Counted from the first letter of the stretch, positions 1 to 11,403 are shown. The stretch: DNA of 64,000 nucleotides from Pteria penguin (GCA_035048485.1 CM068584.1:66774179-66838178), one strand, 5' to 3'. The notes: generated from the letters alone by a model not told the origin. Numbers and translations: made by a program.

Positions 1-560
1 AACACATTAAATTGTTATTTACTACCTTCCTAGATGCATTGATTGCTCAGCCTTATAAGATAAATATAAACAACTATAAAATGGGAACAAGTACTGTTTA
101 GAAAATAAAATAATAAATAAATAAATAAAAATAATAAGTGCGGGGGGGGGGGAGGCACAGACACATTAACAAATTAAAGTTGCCATTTAAGTACGAATTG
201 AAGAAGTTATCAACACGTAATTGGACATATTGCAACGCGAAATTTCTTTAGCCGCCTGGATCGTCATTTTCTTTTTACTTCTTTACATAGGACGGAGTAA
301 AACAGCTCATACCACGTCAACAGTGCATATAAGATAAAACATTATTTTGTTTCCTATTTACCATCTGAATTTTTAAATAAACACAACATTGTTATTTACT
401 GCCTATGAATGACAAAGACAAACGCTGGTGCTTCCCCTGGGGTGGTGAACAAACAGTAGTAAAGGCAGGGGCATTGACTGCATATATCAACAACTCGTAA
501 ATGGCAACAAACGCTGTTTAAAATGAATAAATATATAAATAGAAATAATTGTTTTAAAAA
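1..560. repeat. Degenerate direct repeat, AT-rich
   Basis: The phrase 'cattgttatttact...' followed by 'caacaactcgtaaatgg...' near 385-520 echoes the opening 1-110 ('aattgttatttact...caactataaaatggg'). The two blocks look like an old direct duplication about 380 bp apart. A 10-base G run sits near 142. No gene is visible. Confidence 0.4.
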
Positions 561-1380
561 AGCAGGAAATGAAGGTGTCTCATTAAAGATCTTGGTTTTA
601 AAAATATTTTTTATAATGATTAATGATACAAGTTTGTCTCGATTTTGTTAGAAAGAAAAAGGAGAATATTATTTCTACATATCGATAGAATTAACAAAAC
701 AAATATAAAAGAAAAAATGAAAGGACTTAAAAGTCCTCAAGGTCGGAATTGCATGGTCAAGTACATCAAAGGTAATAAAGTCGTGATCCACCAACAGATC
801 ACACACCAAGCGTCTAATGTTTAGGATCAGTATTGACAAAAACACGGTCTGCGCACAGGTGCTCGTTTTCATATAAACAACGGCTCCGCCCCTGTACACC
901 CCTGTACGTCTCCGTCTCGTACTATATAGTTATCTCATTCTCTCTTATCACTTTTCACTTTGACAGTAGTGTGAAATTAGCAATCTGGACAGTCTCCCGC
1001 TGTACATGTACATTTGGGGAAAACCACGTCTACACATGTAGATCTATAAATAACTGGCTATTTTTAGTAGCACCAACAACTACCAAGATGTTTGTTTATC
1101 GTTGTGACGAGAAGATTGTAGAGTACTTTGAATTCCACTGCTATGAAAAGAAGCGATATTCTCAAGTTTTATTAATTATAATACATCGGACACTAGTACG
1201 GACTAATAGTGTACTTCTTAAATTACGGTACAGCTACACAATAATGTCAATCGTACTTTTTCGGGACTTTCCGTCGAGTATTCGGAAAGACTGCATGTCC
1301 TCCAGCGCATGAATATAACTCGTCTAAATCAATGGAATCACGGCACATCTATTTTCTCATCTGATCAAACTTATTTGTAT
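561..1380. other. No recognisable gene
   Basis: AT-rich single-copy-looking sequence. One 159-codon open frame (833-1312, plus) crosses it, but it has no domain-like pattern and its composition is that of the surrounding DNA. Part of 1040-1130 resembles sequence near 14640-14690, so at least some of this is dispersed repeat. Confidence 0.4.
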
Positions 1381-1552
1381 TGACTCGTACAATATGAACT
1401 ATAGGTACTAAAAGTAAATCTAATCACGCTTTTTCTAAATATCGACGCACTATTTATACACGAGGAGGTATTTACTGCGTTCCACGCGTTCACCATAGCA
1501 TATTGTAACAACTAGGGTCTGGAATTGCTATGCAATTCCGACCAAAAAATAA

Positions 1553-1626
1553 TAAGTGCCTGTAGAATTTGAACTGAGGTGCGTCGGCAGGAAATGACCA
1601 ACTGCGCTATACGTCCCAGGGCGATA
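1553..1626 (-). repeat. tRNA-like SINE head (degenerate)
   Basis: On the minus strand the segment reads as a tRNA-like pol III promoter: a box-A-like TAGCGCAGTTGG followed about 30 nt later by a box-B-like AGTTCAAATTC. The sequence after it (down to about 1380) resembles 14800-15065, including 'GGTCGGAATTGC', so this looks like the head of an old dispersed SINE or composite repeat rather than a functional tRNA. Stems are not well paired. Confidence 0.5.
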
Positions 1627-1734
1627 TCCGACGGTTAAAATCGGTGTATTGTAGAGCGCGGTCACCTAATTAGCATAACAAAAGGACGTGCATCATATGC
1701 CGGGCGAAGCGGCAAGTTTCCAGTCTCTGTGTAT

Positions 1735-1910
1735 ATATGTCTCTGTCAAAACATAATTCAGCAAAGTTGCATTATGGCTATGATAACACGAGTTTATCCC
1801 CCAGGTCATCCCCGGAATGTTTCGGGGATTATCTTCATTTAGATCTTAGTGTGATATCACGCCGACATCGAGAATGGGAACGAAACTGATGGACCACATG
1901 GGCATGTCCA
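1735..1910 (+). repeat. Dispersed repeat, copy A
   Basis: Shares long similarity with 42535-42720: 'ataattcagcaaagttgcat', then 'gagtttatccc', then 'gccgac.tc.agaatg' in the same order. The two copies are clearly diverged. Class unknown. Confidence 0.6.
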
Positions 1911-2806
1911 CTGAATAACACTATTGTATTGTATCAGGTATATAATCATTTATAATTATAATACAGTGTTCCCAAACCAATACTTAGACAGACATTCTCT
2001 TGAACATAGACAACTATATCTTTTCTAAGGACAACATAGTACAATATCAGAGCTATCATTAAAACTGTAAAAAAAAAACCCTGTAAAAGTACTGAAAAAA
2101 TTCTGTATAGTAGATCTAATTCATTACTGCAACTCGAAACGGGTAACAGCTACGATCCGAGCACATGTTTGATAATGTTTCTCCTTGTGTGTGATTTACG
2201 AATGAAATCTCAGATTCCTGTGGAATGACATTCAGAGTGTGCAACGATGTCCTACTCCTTCTCCCTTACTTGACATTTTCTCGTCATTGTACCCTTCACT
2301 TAATTGTTTTATAAGTCAAGAGAGCGTTTGCCTAGCTTGTTTGCATCGACGTTATTTCGTCTGTTTGCGCCATTCGGAATGTTGTGGAGCATGCGTCATT
2401 CGGCTCTCGTGGAGTACCGCTCTCGTCTACGTGAATTCTGGATTTTATTTTTTACCAAAATAATTTTCAAAAAAAATGATTTTTCATCATTTTATTTACT
2501 TAAATACTCTCAAAACTTTTACAAGAAAAAAATTAATAGAAATAAATAAATCATAAGCATGGTAATCTGTTGAGACTAAACGCCAAAAAGTAATAAAAAG
2601 TAACAAAACTCGACGAATTGGAGCGGTCCATGCAAATGCCGAAAACACTAAATAATTACCGAAAACACCATAAAATGTACCGAAAACATCAATGGATTTT
2701 AATCTGAAGTAGATTTTCTGAAAGATTGGACAATTTTACATTACTATTCCAAGTTTCAATCATAATGGACGATATTTGACGGAATTATTATTTTTCTTAT
2801 ATTTTT
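1911..2806. other. No recognisable gene
   Basis: AT-rich sequence with poly-A/T tracts. Short open frames at 2239-2549 overlap in different frames and show no domain. Confidence 0.4.
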
Positions 2807-3305
2807 ACATGTCAAGCCTTTGTAATACTGACACAGTAGTGGCATACATGCAAAGTCTTTGTACTACTGACACAGCAGTGGCATACATGCCAAGCCTTTG
2901 TAATACTGACACAGCAGTGACATACAGGCCAAGTCTTTGTAATACTGACACAGTAAGAGCATACATGTCAAGCACTTGTAATCCTAACACTGTAGTGGCA
3001 TATATACTAGTCAAACTTTTGTAATAATGAAACAGTAGTGGCATACATGTCAAGCTCTTGTGATACTGACACAGTAGTGGCATACATGTCAAGCCTTTGC
3101 AATACTGACGTAGTAGTGGCATATAGGCCAAGCCTTTGTAATACTGACACAGTAGTGGCATACATATCAAGCCTTTGTATATTAACATAGTAGTGGCATA
3201 CATGTTAAGCACTTGTAGTTCTAACACCGTAGTGATATACTGGCCAGACCTGTGTAATACTGACACAGTAGTGGCATACATGTCAAGCCATTGTAATAAT
3301 GACAT
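2807..3305 (+). repeat. Minisatellite, 39 bp unit, about 13 copies
   Basis: The unit is built around 'tgtcaagcctttgtaatac' followed by 'tgacacagtagtggcataca'. The period is 39 bp, a multiple of three, so artefactual open frames run along both strands (for example 2805-3305 minus). Copies vary at scattered positions. Confidence 0.95.
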
Positions 3306-3661
3306 TAGGAGAGTGAGTAGAATTCCTTTGAAATTTAAAGAAAAAAAAAAGAAAAAAAACCCCCGGCAGTTAAGGACATTATATCATTTTTCTTCATATA
3401 CGAGTGTTACAGTGTTGTAACGGCTGATGTGTCGCCACTATGCCCGTGCGCCTGAGAAGTAATAAAAGTAACAATGATTTTCTTTTTTTCTGAATTAATA
3501 TCCAAGAAACATATACGTTTCTATCCGTTCCGTTCCGTTTTTGTTTGTTTGTTTGTGTTTTTTTTTTATTCAAATAAAAGTACTCTAACAAATATAGAAA
3601 AAAAACCCCCGTTAATGGAGGAATTAGCCTTGTAAAGAAAGATTACTTCACAAATAATTTC
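3306..3661. other. A-rich, no gene seen
   Basis: Contains A8-10 and 'aaaaaaaccccc' tracts at about 3340-3365 and again at 3597-3610, plus a (TTTG)n run near 3540. Nothing codes convincingly. Confidence 0.5.
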
Positions 3662-3875
3662 ATATGTGGTTGACTAGTGACAAAGGGGTACCGGTGTCGA
3701 GTCCCGCCAGTGGCTCGTCGGTCTGCTGTCTCTCTAATGACACAGTAAACACGGAGATCACGGGTCACGGCAAAGATCCCTTACTGCATTTTATATGGCT
3801 TAAATCCTGTGTGATGCGCCAAAAAGGTGCCGTCACCATATACGTGAAAATAATGTTGATGTGACGTAAAACAGG
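3662..3875 (+). repeat. Diverged SINE (same family as 6713-6978)
   Basis: Reads in order a tRNA-like head ending 'gtgtcgagtcccgcc', then 'gacacagtaaacacggag', 'gatcccttactgc', 'ggtgccgtcaccatata' and 'tgtgacgtaaaac'. This is the core order of the intact SINE at 6713, with many substitutions and no clear target duplication. Confidence 0.7.
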
Positions 3876-4929
3876 ACAGGAAACAAACAATCATTTAGAC
3901 GTCATATGGTATTCACTTTGATACGGGATATTAACACCGTTACTAACGGTTATAGTGAGATGTTCTCACATTCTCATTCCAGTCGCTTAACGGTACTATT
4001 TGGGGCATGCACACTTGAACTGAAAACACGACGAATCCAAGTTTTTGATAGGGGTGTCGTATTATATGATAAGAAAAAAATTATCGTGCAACTTTGAATT
4101 ATATTGAATTTTGATTTTTTGAATTCTTTTTAAAGCTCAGTATCATTTAAAGTAATAATTTTAAATGATGTGAGACAGAAAAAATATAGATAGATAAAGG
4201 GCAGAATGTTGATATGTATATCAGATTCACTACGGTAACCAAATCCACCCCTAAATATTTGAATGGAATATCACTTAAAAGTTACCAAAAACAATTCGAC
4301 CCCCTTTATTTCGGTCTATAAAAGTTCGCCCCTCTGTGGTAATATGTAGTAACATAAAACAATGATTGTGAATGATATAAAACTATATAACTATTATTAG
4401 AACTGATATGTATAAATTGATGGGACAATAATTATGAATAGTCTTTCCTTAGCTATATTTACACTAGAGCTATATCGCACTAGATTTCTAATATGGCGAT
4501 CTCATACCGATGCTGTTTTACATGGATTATCACCATTAACCTGGGTGATAATAGGGATAAGGCAATCCCCAGCGAGAACTTTCGTGGATATAACCAAAAT
4601 GACTCATCGAGGCAAAATTGACTCGTAAGAAAATCCAAGTATATGTAGTTTATAATCCAGGCATGTGTTTCTCCGCGCCCAGGTAATTTTAAAGGGCATG
4701 GTTTTCTGAAATTTTATGCAGAATCCAGCAAAATTACCCCTGTACGGTTTGGCCTTTGGAGAGTATTAGAGTTTTGAATTAAAACACATCAATATTTAAC
4801 AAAAATCGATTTAAACTGTGAAAGCTCCATACCTAATACATATAACAGAGAAATAAACAAGAAATTAACAGATAAAATAGATCTTAACATTCACTCAACA
4901 TCTTAGCATTTATCATTTCGTTTAATATA
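3876..4929. other. No recognisable gene
   Basis: AT-rich sequence with short open frames only (3906-4097, 4434-4628). No splice-and-domain pattern or repeat structure was evident. Confidence 0.4.
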
Positions 4930-6192
4930 GAGAGTCCTGCCCCTGGTGTCCTGGTCCATAGCATAGTGATACATACAGAATCCCGCCCCTGGTGTCCTGG
5001 TGCATTGCATAGTGATAAATCAAAATCCCTCCGCAGGCCTCCTGGTCCATAGCATAGTGATACATACAGAGTCCCGTCCCTAACGTCCTGGTCCACAGCA
5101 TAGTGATACATACAGAGTCCCGTCCCTAGCGTCCTGGTCCACAGCATAGTGATACATACAGAGTCCCGTCCCTAGCGTCCTGGTCCACAGCATAGTGATA
5201 CACAGAGTCTCCCTTTCCTGGTGTCTTGGTGCATAGCATAATGATGCATACAGAGTGCCACCCCTGGTGCCTGGTCCATAGCATAGTGATACATACATAG
5301 TGCCGCCCCTGGTGTCCTGGTCCATAGCATAGCGATTCATACAGAGTCCCGCCCCTGTTGTCCTGGCCCATAGAATAGTGATACATACAGTCTCCCTTCC
5401 CTGGTGTCCTGGGCCATAGCACAGTGATACATACAGAGTCCCGCCCCTAGTGTCCTGGTCTACAGCATAGTGATACATACAGAGTCCCGCCCCTGGTTTC
5501 TTGGTCCATAGCATAGTGATACATGCAGAGTGCCGCCCCTGTTGTCCTGGTCCATAGCAGAGTGATACACACAGAGTCCCGCCCCTGGTGTCCTGGTCCA
5601 TAGCATAGTGATACATATAGAGTCCTGCCCCTAGTGTCCTGGTCCATAGCATTGTGATACATACAGAATCCCGCCCCTGGTGTCCTGGTGTATAGTATAG
5701 TGATACATCAAGGTCCCTCCGCAGGCGTCCTGGTCCATAGCATAGTGGTACATACAGAGTCCCGTCCCTAGTGTCCTGGTCCACAGCATAGTGATACATA
5801 CAGTCTCCCTTCCCTGATGTCTTGGTCCATAGCATAGTGATGAATACAGTGCCGCCCTTGTTGTCCTGGTCTAAAGCATAGTGATACATACAGAGTCCCG
5901 CCCCCTGGTGTCCTGGTCCATAGCATAGTGATACATACAGAGTCCTGCCCCTGGTGTCCTGGTCCACAGCATAGTGATACATACAGAGTCCTGCCCCTGG
6001 TGTCCTGGTCCACAGCATAGTGATACATACAGAGTCCCGCCCCCTGTTGTCCTGGTCCATAGCATAGTGATGAATACAGAGTCCTGCCCCTGATGTCCTG
6101 GTCCATAGCATAGTGATACATACAGAGTCCCGCCCCCTGGTGTCCTGGTCCATAACATAGTAATACATACAGTCCCGCCCCTGGTGTCCTGG
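4930..6192 (-). repeat. Minisatellite, 46 bp unit, about 27 copies
   Basis: The plus-strand unit is 'gagtcccgcccctggtgtcc' followed by 'tggtccatagcatagtgatacataca', 46 bp long. On the minus strand none of the three frames of the unit contains a stop, so a 392-codon open frame (5080-6258) and several parallel ones run through it with a 46-residue period. Parallel openness in all frames argues that this is a property of the repeat rather than a gene. The array resumes at 8766 after a transposon. Confidence 0.97.
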
Positions 6193-6508
6193 ACGCCGTT
6201 TCATGAAAGGGCATAACGTAAGGCCTAAGACTAAGCTTAGTCCATAGTTTACGACCAAATTTAGGCCCGGCCTAAGTCCGTTTCATGAAAGGGTGTACGT
6301 CCGGACGTAATTCGCCATATTTAGTCTTTGTATTTAGGCCTAAGCTTTAAAGATTGGGCATGCGTACTATTACTTTCGTTTTGATATAAATAAACAAGTG
6401 GGCGTGTCGATTATATTTAGCTCTTTTTACGTCATCGTTACGTAGGCGGGTTACGTATCATTTTTCAAATGCGCTGAAAATTAAGCATATATATACGAAA
6501 AAAGCACG

Positions 6509-6712
6509 ATGGCGAGTTTAGAGGTAACTTTCAGTATTAAGAAAAGAAAACCAAACTGGTGTGCAAATGAAATTATTACTGCTTTAACAGAAGGTGTTAT
6601 GGAGAAATCGCACACTTTATTTGGAAAGTTGACACCTTTCATCACCCCTGAGAATCAAAAAGGTGCATATGAAGTATCCATTCTCATAGACAACAGTCTA
6701 ATGAGATCGAAA
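6509..6712 (+). pseudogene. Myb/SANT-like DNA-binding exon, interrupted by a SINE
   Basis: The frame starts with an ATG followed by ASLEVTFSIKKRKPNW, then ALTEGVMEKSHTLFGKL and PFITPENQKGAY. The pattern (basic KKRKPNW start, E-x-x-x-L helix, then LFGKL-x-P-x-I-x-x-x-x-K) is that of the Myb/SANT-like DNA-binding domains found in Harbinger-type transposon accessory proteins and in NAIF1-like host proteins. The usual domain is about 75 residues, and here it loses similarity after about residue 55. AAAAG-GTGCAT near 6659-6668 could be a splice donor at that point. A SINE entered at 6712; removing it adds only two codons before a stop, so the SINE is not what ended the frame. A TATA-like 'catatatatacg' lies about 20 bp upstream of the ATG. 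Expected role: binding element ends and guiding the transposase. Confidence 0.65.
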
Positions 6713-6978
6713 GCCGGCGTGGCCTAGTGGTATCGCGCTTGACTCCTAATCGGGAAGCCGGGGTTCGATTCCCGCTCTGGCCATGCCGGTGTCCTGTCTT
6801 TCGGATGAGACAGTAAAAACCGAGGCCCCGTGTCGTGGTATGCATGGCACGTTAAAGATCCCTCACTGCTTCGGGTGGGTCCGTTGCAAAGGTCAAAATT
6901 TGTATGCCCCGCATCAGGCAGATGCCGTCACCATATATTCATGGTGTGACGTTAAACAAAAATCAATCAATCAATCAA
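6713..6978 (+). mobile_element. tRNA-Arg(CCT)-derived SINE with 16 bp target duplication
   Basis: Flanked by a perfect 16 bp duplication, TCTAATGAGATCGAAA (6697-6712 and 6979-6994). The head folds like a tRNA: D-arm TGGCCTAGTGGTATCGCGC, anticodon stem CTTGA/TCGGG around loop ctCCTaa, and box B GGTTCGATTCC. The body contains 'gatccctcactgcttcggg' and 'gcatcaggcagatgccgtca', and the tail is (AATC)n. It is intact end to end, so it is one of the younger insertions. Diverged relatives occur at 3662, 7435 (minus), 29660 (minus), 34388 (minus) and 47765. Confidence 0.95.
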
Positions 6979-7350
6979 TCTAATGAGATCGAAATTTGCA
7001 TAATACTCTACATATGGTGTCATTGCCCAGTGTAAGAGGGCGCCCTCCGCCGCATATTTATCGGTAAAATCCAGATTTGGCACTAAAATGGCTGCCGGAG
7101 TAGTTTTGCGAATACACATGTGTCCCCTCCCCCTTTCGGAAATCCTGGATCTGCGACTGTGTAAACAAGAAGTACACAGTATAAATTGCAGCTTAGTAGT
7201 ACAAGGTCAAGAGACTATTATACACAAGGGTAATTGTTTAACGTTAAAATATGACCCACCACTACATCAATGTCAATTTTCAACGAGTCACATTTTCACG
7301 CTAGCTGGTCACTTTTTACGCGTGGTTGGGGTCATTAAATAACGGACCGA

Positions 7351-7376
7351 GTCAATTTTTAACGTTAAAAATTGAC
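7351..7376. repeat. Perfect 26 bp palindrome
   Basis: GTCAATTTTT followed by AACGTTAAAAATTGAC is its own reverse complement over 26 bases. A weaker version (TTTAACGTTAAAAT) lies about 115 bp upstream. It is inside the transposon of 6193-8765. Confidence 0.9.
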
Positions 7377-7434
7377 CCTTAAAACTGACCTGGGGTCACT
7401 TTTTAATGTTGCAACGGCATTTGTTTGATAAAGA

Positions 7435-7639
7435 CATATCAATTCTGACCTTTACAACGGACCCTCCCGAAGCAGGGAGGGATCTTCGAAGTAGCGCGCC
7501 TATCGCGACACGAGGGCTTGGTTTTTACTGTCCTTTCTGAAAGACAAGACATCAGCGGGGATCGAACCCAAGAACTATTGAACTCAGTATATACATGCAT
7601 AGTCAACTCGCTTATCACTGTATCACGCCGGCTAGATGC

Positions 7640-7698
<59 letters not shown>

Positions 7699-7702
7699 TT
7701 TT
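7435..7702 (-). repeat. Diverged SINE (minus) followed by a (TTTA)n microsatellite
   Basis: 'ccgaagcagggagggatctt', 'ggtttttactgtcctttctg' and 'gggatcgaaccc' (reverse of box B) are the SINE body and tRNA head in reverse order. (TTTA)n, about 15 units, runs at 7640-7702 next to the head end. The repeat causes a meaningless FIYL-repeat open frame. Confidence 0.75.
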
Positions 7703-8765
7703 TCATTTATACGGCAAATTTGTTGTCAAATTTTCATTTTTACCATATTGTACCATAAGGACACAGTAGAACTGATTTTTCCACAGATGAAGCTCAATGT
7801 TGAGCGCCAAATAGTTGTGGTCATCAGAATTATGTTCCGAAACTTTCATGAGCAATTTTGTAAATATTTTAAAAGAATTGTTATAAAACTTTGGACTTTA
7901 TTCATCACAAGTCTTAAGTTTACATTTTTTTCTATTTTTGACACATTGCTTCTCATTGGAAATAATAAGGCCCTAGGGTTATGACAAATGAATAAAAGGA
8001 AATGGTTTAATTTTTCATTTCGTATACAACACATAAATGTATATTTGACATATTTTATTCTCCTCATTTCAAAAATGTATGCCGCAGTATTTTCAATAAA
8101 TAGGCCCTATAGGGGATTTTTTTACAATGTCATTGATTGATACTGCCAAATGTTTTAATAATCTGATTTTACTATTTGATGAAGAAAATCTGAAAGATGT
8201 GATTTCATCAAAATTAATTAAAATTTATGGTAGATCTACCTTAAAATTCCTTTCCACTCGTCATATTTTATTAGATTATTAGATTTTTTATGACTACCCA
8301 CAATGAGAAAAAATTATGACGTCATATCTGTGTCAAGTTTTGAGCCTTAAATTTGTGACGTGTGCATGACGTGCACTGCATATTTTACACGAGTTTACAG
8401 ATGTTATATATAGGACGGTTCAAGATCGGTGTGTTTTTATTTCTACAAAAGTTATTGAAATTATTCGAAAAAGGAGCCTTTGGCGCACTTGAATTCGGGT
8501 AGGACACACTTTTTACGATTCCGAGGGGCATTCTTGCGTCTTATTTGCCTTCTTTGAAATTCTCGTACGATTATGGCAGCCATATTTAGTCTTAGTCAAA
8601 AAGTTAAGGCTGCCTGAGAGCAGGCGTAAATTCTAGGCTAAAATTTAGGCCTATGACTAACTTATGCCCTTTAATGAAACGCAAGTTAGTCCCAAAATTT
8701 GATTTAGTCCGAAAGTTACGCCCGACTAAGCTTACGACCAGGCTTAGGCCCTTTGATGAAACGGG

Positions 8766-8972
8766 GTCCTGGTCCACAGCATAGCGATACATACAGAGTG
8801 CCGCCCCTGGTGTCATGGTCCACAGCATAGTGATACATACAGAGTGCCGCCCCTGGTGTCCTGGTCCATAGCATAGTGATACATACAAAGTCCCGCCCCT
8901 GGTGTCCTGGTCCATAGCATATTGATACATACAAAGTCCCGCCCCTGGTGTCCTGGTCCATAGCTTAGTACT
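8766..8972 (-). repeat. Minisatellite, 46 bp unit, second block
   Basis: About 4.5 copies of the same unit as 4930-6192, in the same orientation and starting right after the transposon end. The two blocks were one array before the insertion. Confidence 0.95.
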
Positions 8973-9057
8973 TCATTATGATATACTGCTTTCTGTGGTC
9001 AAATGACAAATATCATATTACTAAACTATATCTAATACCGCGGAAGAAAGGACAACA

Positions 9058-9660
9058 GTGTCTGGCAGATATGTAAAAATGGGAAATATGTTTTGGATTT
9101 CATTTTCTTGTTTCACGTCACCAGAGAGAGAGAGAGAGAGGGAGAGAGAAATTTCAGTCAGTATGGCATCATCATCAGTATCGCATATGTGTCGTCATCC
9201 AGAGAGCTTATGGCGACTTCATCTTATAAATGTCTCTTTGGCTGTGACTCTAAATATTATATGAAAGTATGTTTACATCATTGGACCCTGGATATGCCAA
9301 AACATCACGAGTAGGCAATCAACAGGATTCTCGTTACGAGAGTTATCTTTCTTGGTGACATAAAAATAAATAATTTCGTTGTATCCTCAGAAAACATGGA
9401 TGCTTGCTTTACTACAATTTCATAGTTTTGACCCACTGAAGGTTTTAGAGGCACCTAAACTCAAACCCCTGGCCTTGACAGTGTGTTTATATCATCAAAC
9501 CCTGGATCCGCCCTTACAGACGGAACTCTCTTTACCAGAGTTGTCTTTCTTGTTGACATTTACAGAAATTGCTCGTCAGTCGAGTCCTCAATGTAATTCG
9601 AATTTTACATATACTGCATGTATCATATTTCTGATTTTGTAGGAGGTGTATTTGGTAAAA
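9058..9660. repeat. (GA)n tract and a local direct repeat
   Basis: (GA)n lies at 9123-9150. 'gtttacatcattggaccctgg' with 'gagttatctttcttggtgaca' (9270-9360) is echoed by 'gtttatatcatcaaaccctgg' with 'gagttgtctttcttgttgaca' (9486-9558), a diverged duplication about 210 bp apart. No gene. Confidence 0.6.
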
Positions 9661-9699
9661 ACTAATGACTGAATTAGAAGTCAGACAACGAAGCATACC

Positions 9700-10240
9700 T
9701 GGTTTATACATTGAGTGGTTAAGGTTGTGGACCTGAAATCTGAGAGCCCCCGGTTCGATCCCCGACAGTGCCCAAAACATGTTTCAATTTTAATTTCACA
9801 TTCTTAATTGGTAAGCCATCGCTACTCGCTGTCCAGCCTTGGGGGAGTATAAATAGCCAGGGTGAATAACTCTGTTGGCTGCGGCAGATTTGTTCCGGGG
9901 TGGTGGCACCTGTTATAAAAGCCGTTGGAAACACGGATCATGCAAGCAGTACAAATTAAACACAACCCTCCAGCACACATGCACACTACATACACAAGAG
10001 GAGGGTGGGCAACAAATAGGAGTTGCACTCCGCTCCTTAAATAAAATGAAGGAGCTATGAGGCACTCCTAAGGGGAACGGCCTAGCTATAACACTCTGTA
10101 ACGGACAGTTGGTCAATGAGCTCCCCGATACTAATAACATAAATACAGCCAACTGATCCAATAGAGGGCTGCCGGGTGCCCAAACGGAAAGAAGAAGAGA
10201 TTGTCCGGCTATCCAGGGCGTGAATCTATATATAGATTTA
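9700..10240 (+). repeat. tRNA-Ser-like SINE head and unknown body
   Basis: GAGTGGTTAAGG, GGACCTGAAATCT and CGGTTCGATCCC are spaced as in a serine tRNA with anticodon TGA, but the variable arm and acceptor are not recognisable. The downstream 450 bp is GC-richer than its surroundings and has many short open frames on both strands but no domain. I read it as SINE head plus body; where it ends is unclear. Confidence 0.5.
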
Positions 10241-10544
10241 ATTGTGGCTGATGTGAAAGAGATGTATGTCATATTATCTTTCTACTCCATATGTAAATGG
10301 ATTATGATGAGATCTATTGAAAACTACCTTGAGGTCTAGCTTTGACTTCATATTTCCCCTCCAACTTTGATCTTGAAGTATTACCAAATATTCCATAATG
10401 TATTCAATGAGACCAAATACTCCATATAAGAAGAGCAATCGTTCTTGTACTTCCTGCGGAGACAGTACGCATTGTGTCTGTCTGTCTGCCTCAACATCTT
10501 GTAGTCACGATGCAAAATCTACTACTCAGGGTTCATCAGAGATA

Positions 10545-10625
10545 GACTTGGTATAGTGATGAAGCGCTTGGCTTGCAATACAGGTGAACCCAGTTCGATT
10601 ACCGGGGTCCGGCGCCATAAACTGA
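10545..10625 (+). repeat. tRNA-like SINE head remnant
   Basis: GACTTGGTATAGTGATGAAGC followed by GCTTGGCTTGCAA and then AGTTCGATTACC resembles the head of the SINE at 12346-12518 (box A and box B order kept), with substitutions. Confidence 0.5.
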
Positions 10626-10639
10626 GAAAATACTTAAGT

Positions 10640-11400
10640 CAATTATTTCATTTTAATTTATTCGATTGCCATACGTTCTATTAAATTGTCATGCAGAATG
10701 GTTTAATTCTATTTATAGATAGAATAAATATAACTGATCCAAATCCCAGTCATTGATTCATGGTTAAAGGTAAAAATATGATGGAGTATAGGAGGTTTTG
10801 AGTGAAGGATATGATTTTGATAAGCCGTCGACGTCACTGAATAAATAGACCGATCCACTTTTCAGCATAGAAAGCGATGTTTAGGGGACTTTTGATTGTT
10901 ATGCTTATGACGTCATAATGAAATGTCTGAGTAATGCAACTTTGTGTGACGTCATCAGAGTCGTAATTTGAGCTAAAGTGCTTGACATTCGACGAAAGTG
11001 ATTGGTGTATTCTATCAGAGACATAGACTACAGAGACATAGACTAGTGTATATCTCTGATTCTATGTACGATACACTTCGTCATACCAGGTCACCTCACC
11101 ATTTTCGTAGCTCACTTGAAATAAGACTCTGCAGTTAGTCATAATGTACGATAAGAGCAGTTGATAGACCTTTTTTCCAATTCTAAATGACAATAGGGGT
11201 CTTATACCGGATAAACCACTTTTTGCTGGAGTAAGTCTGGCTATGGGGAAGTTTCACTCTCACTGGACTGAAGAAAAAGTGTCAGAGGATTGGCCTCAGA
11301 GGAGAGCATGCCTTATAACTTATTTCACTTGCACATCATACAACCAAAACAAAACCCACCATCTCTGTGGAACTTCATCTTCATCCTACAAACTCATCAT
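10640..11400. other. No recognisable gene
   Basis: Contains two near-identical phrases 'agagacatagacta' at 11018-11046 and several TGACGTCA-like words ('gacgtcat'), but no structure I can name. Confidence 0.35.
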
Positions 11401-11403
11401 TAC

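Larger units (their letters stand above)
6193..8765. mobile_element. TIR transposon inserted in the 46 bp minisatellite
   Basis: The left end reads CCGTTTCATGAAAGGGC and the right end, reverse complemented, CCCGTTTCATCAAAGGGC, giving about 17 bp terminal inverted repeats. Both sides are minisatellite: the left flank ends GTCCTGG (6186-6192) and the right flank starts again with GTCCTGG (8766-8772). This fits a target duplication of 7-9 bp. Further inward the ends keep an echo of each other ('taaggcctaag...' against 'cttaggcc'). A Myb/SANT-like open frame at 6509 suggests a Harbinger-like element, but the 7-9 bp duplication does not fit the 3 bp usual for Harbinger, so the superfamily is open. 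No transposase was recognised; probably non-autonomous. Confidence 0.8.

Noticed and set aside
833..1312. 159-codon open frame on plus
   Set aside because: No domain pattern, AT-rich composition as surroundings, crosses dispersed repeat, and no splice context.
2807..3305. CRISPR-like regular repeats
   Set aside because: Units are contiguous without unique spacers and degenerate; a minisatellite in eukaryotic DNA. The same applies to the 32, 46, 56 and 30 bp arrays.
5080..6258. 392-codon open frame on minus
   Set aside because: It is the 46 bp minisatellite translated; the two other frames are equally open, and the frame begins in transposon sequence beyond the array.
6713..6785. Functional tRNA-Arg gene
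   Set aside because: The tRNA-like part is followed by a SINE body and tail and flanked by a target duplication, so it is a SINE head.
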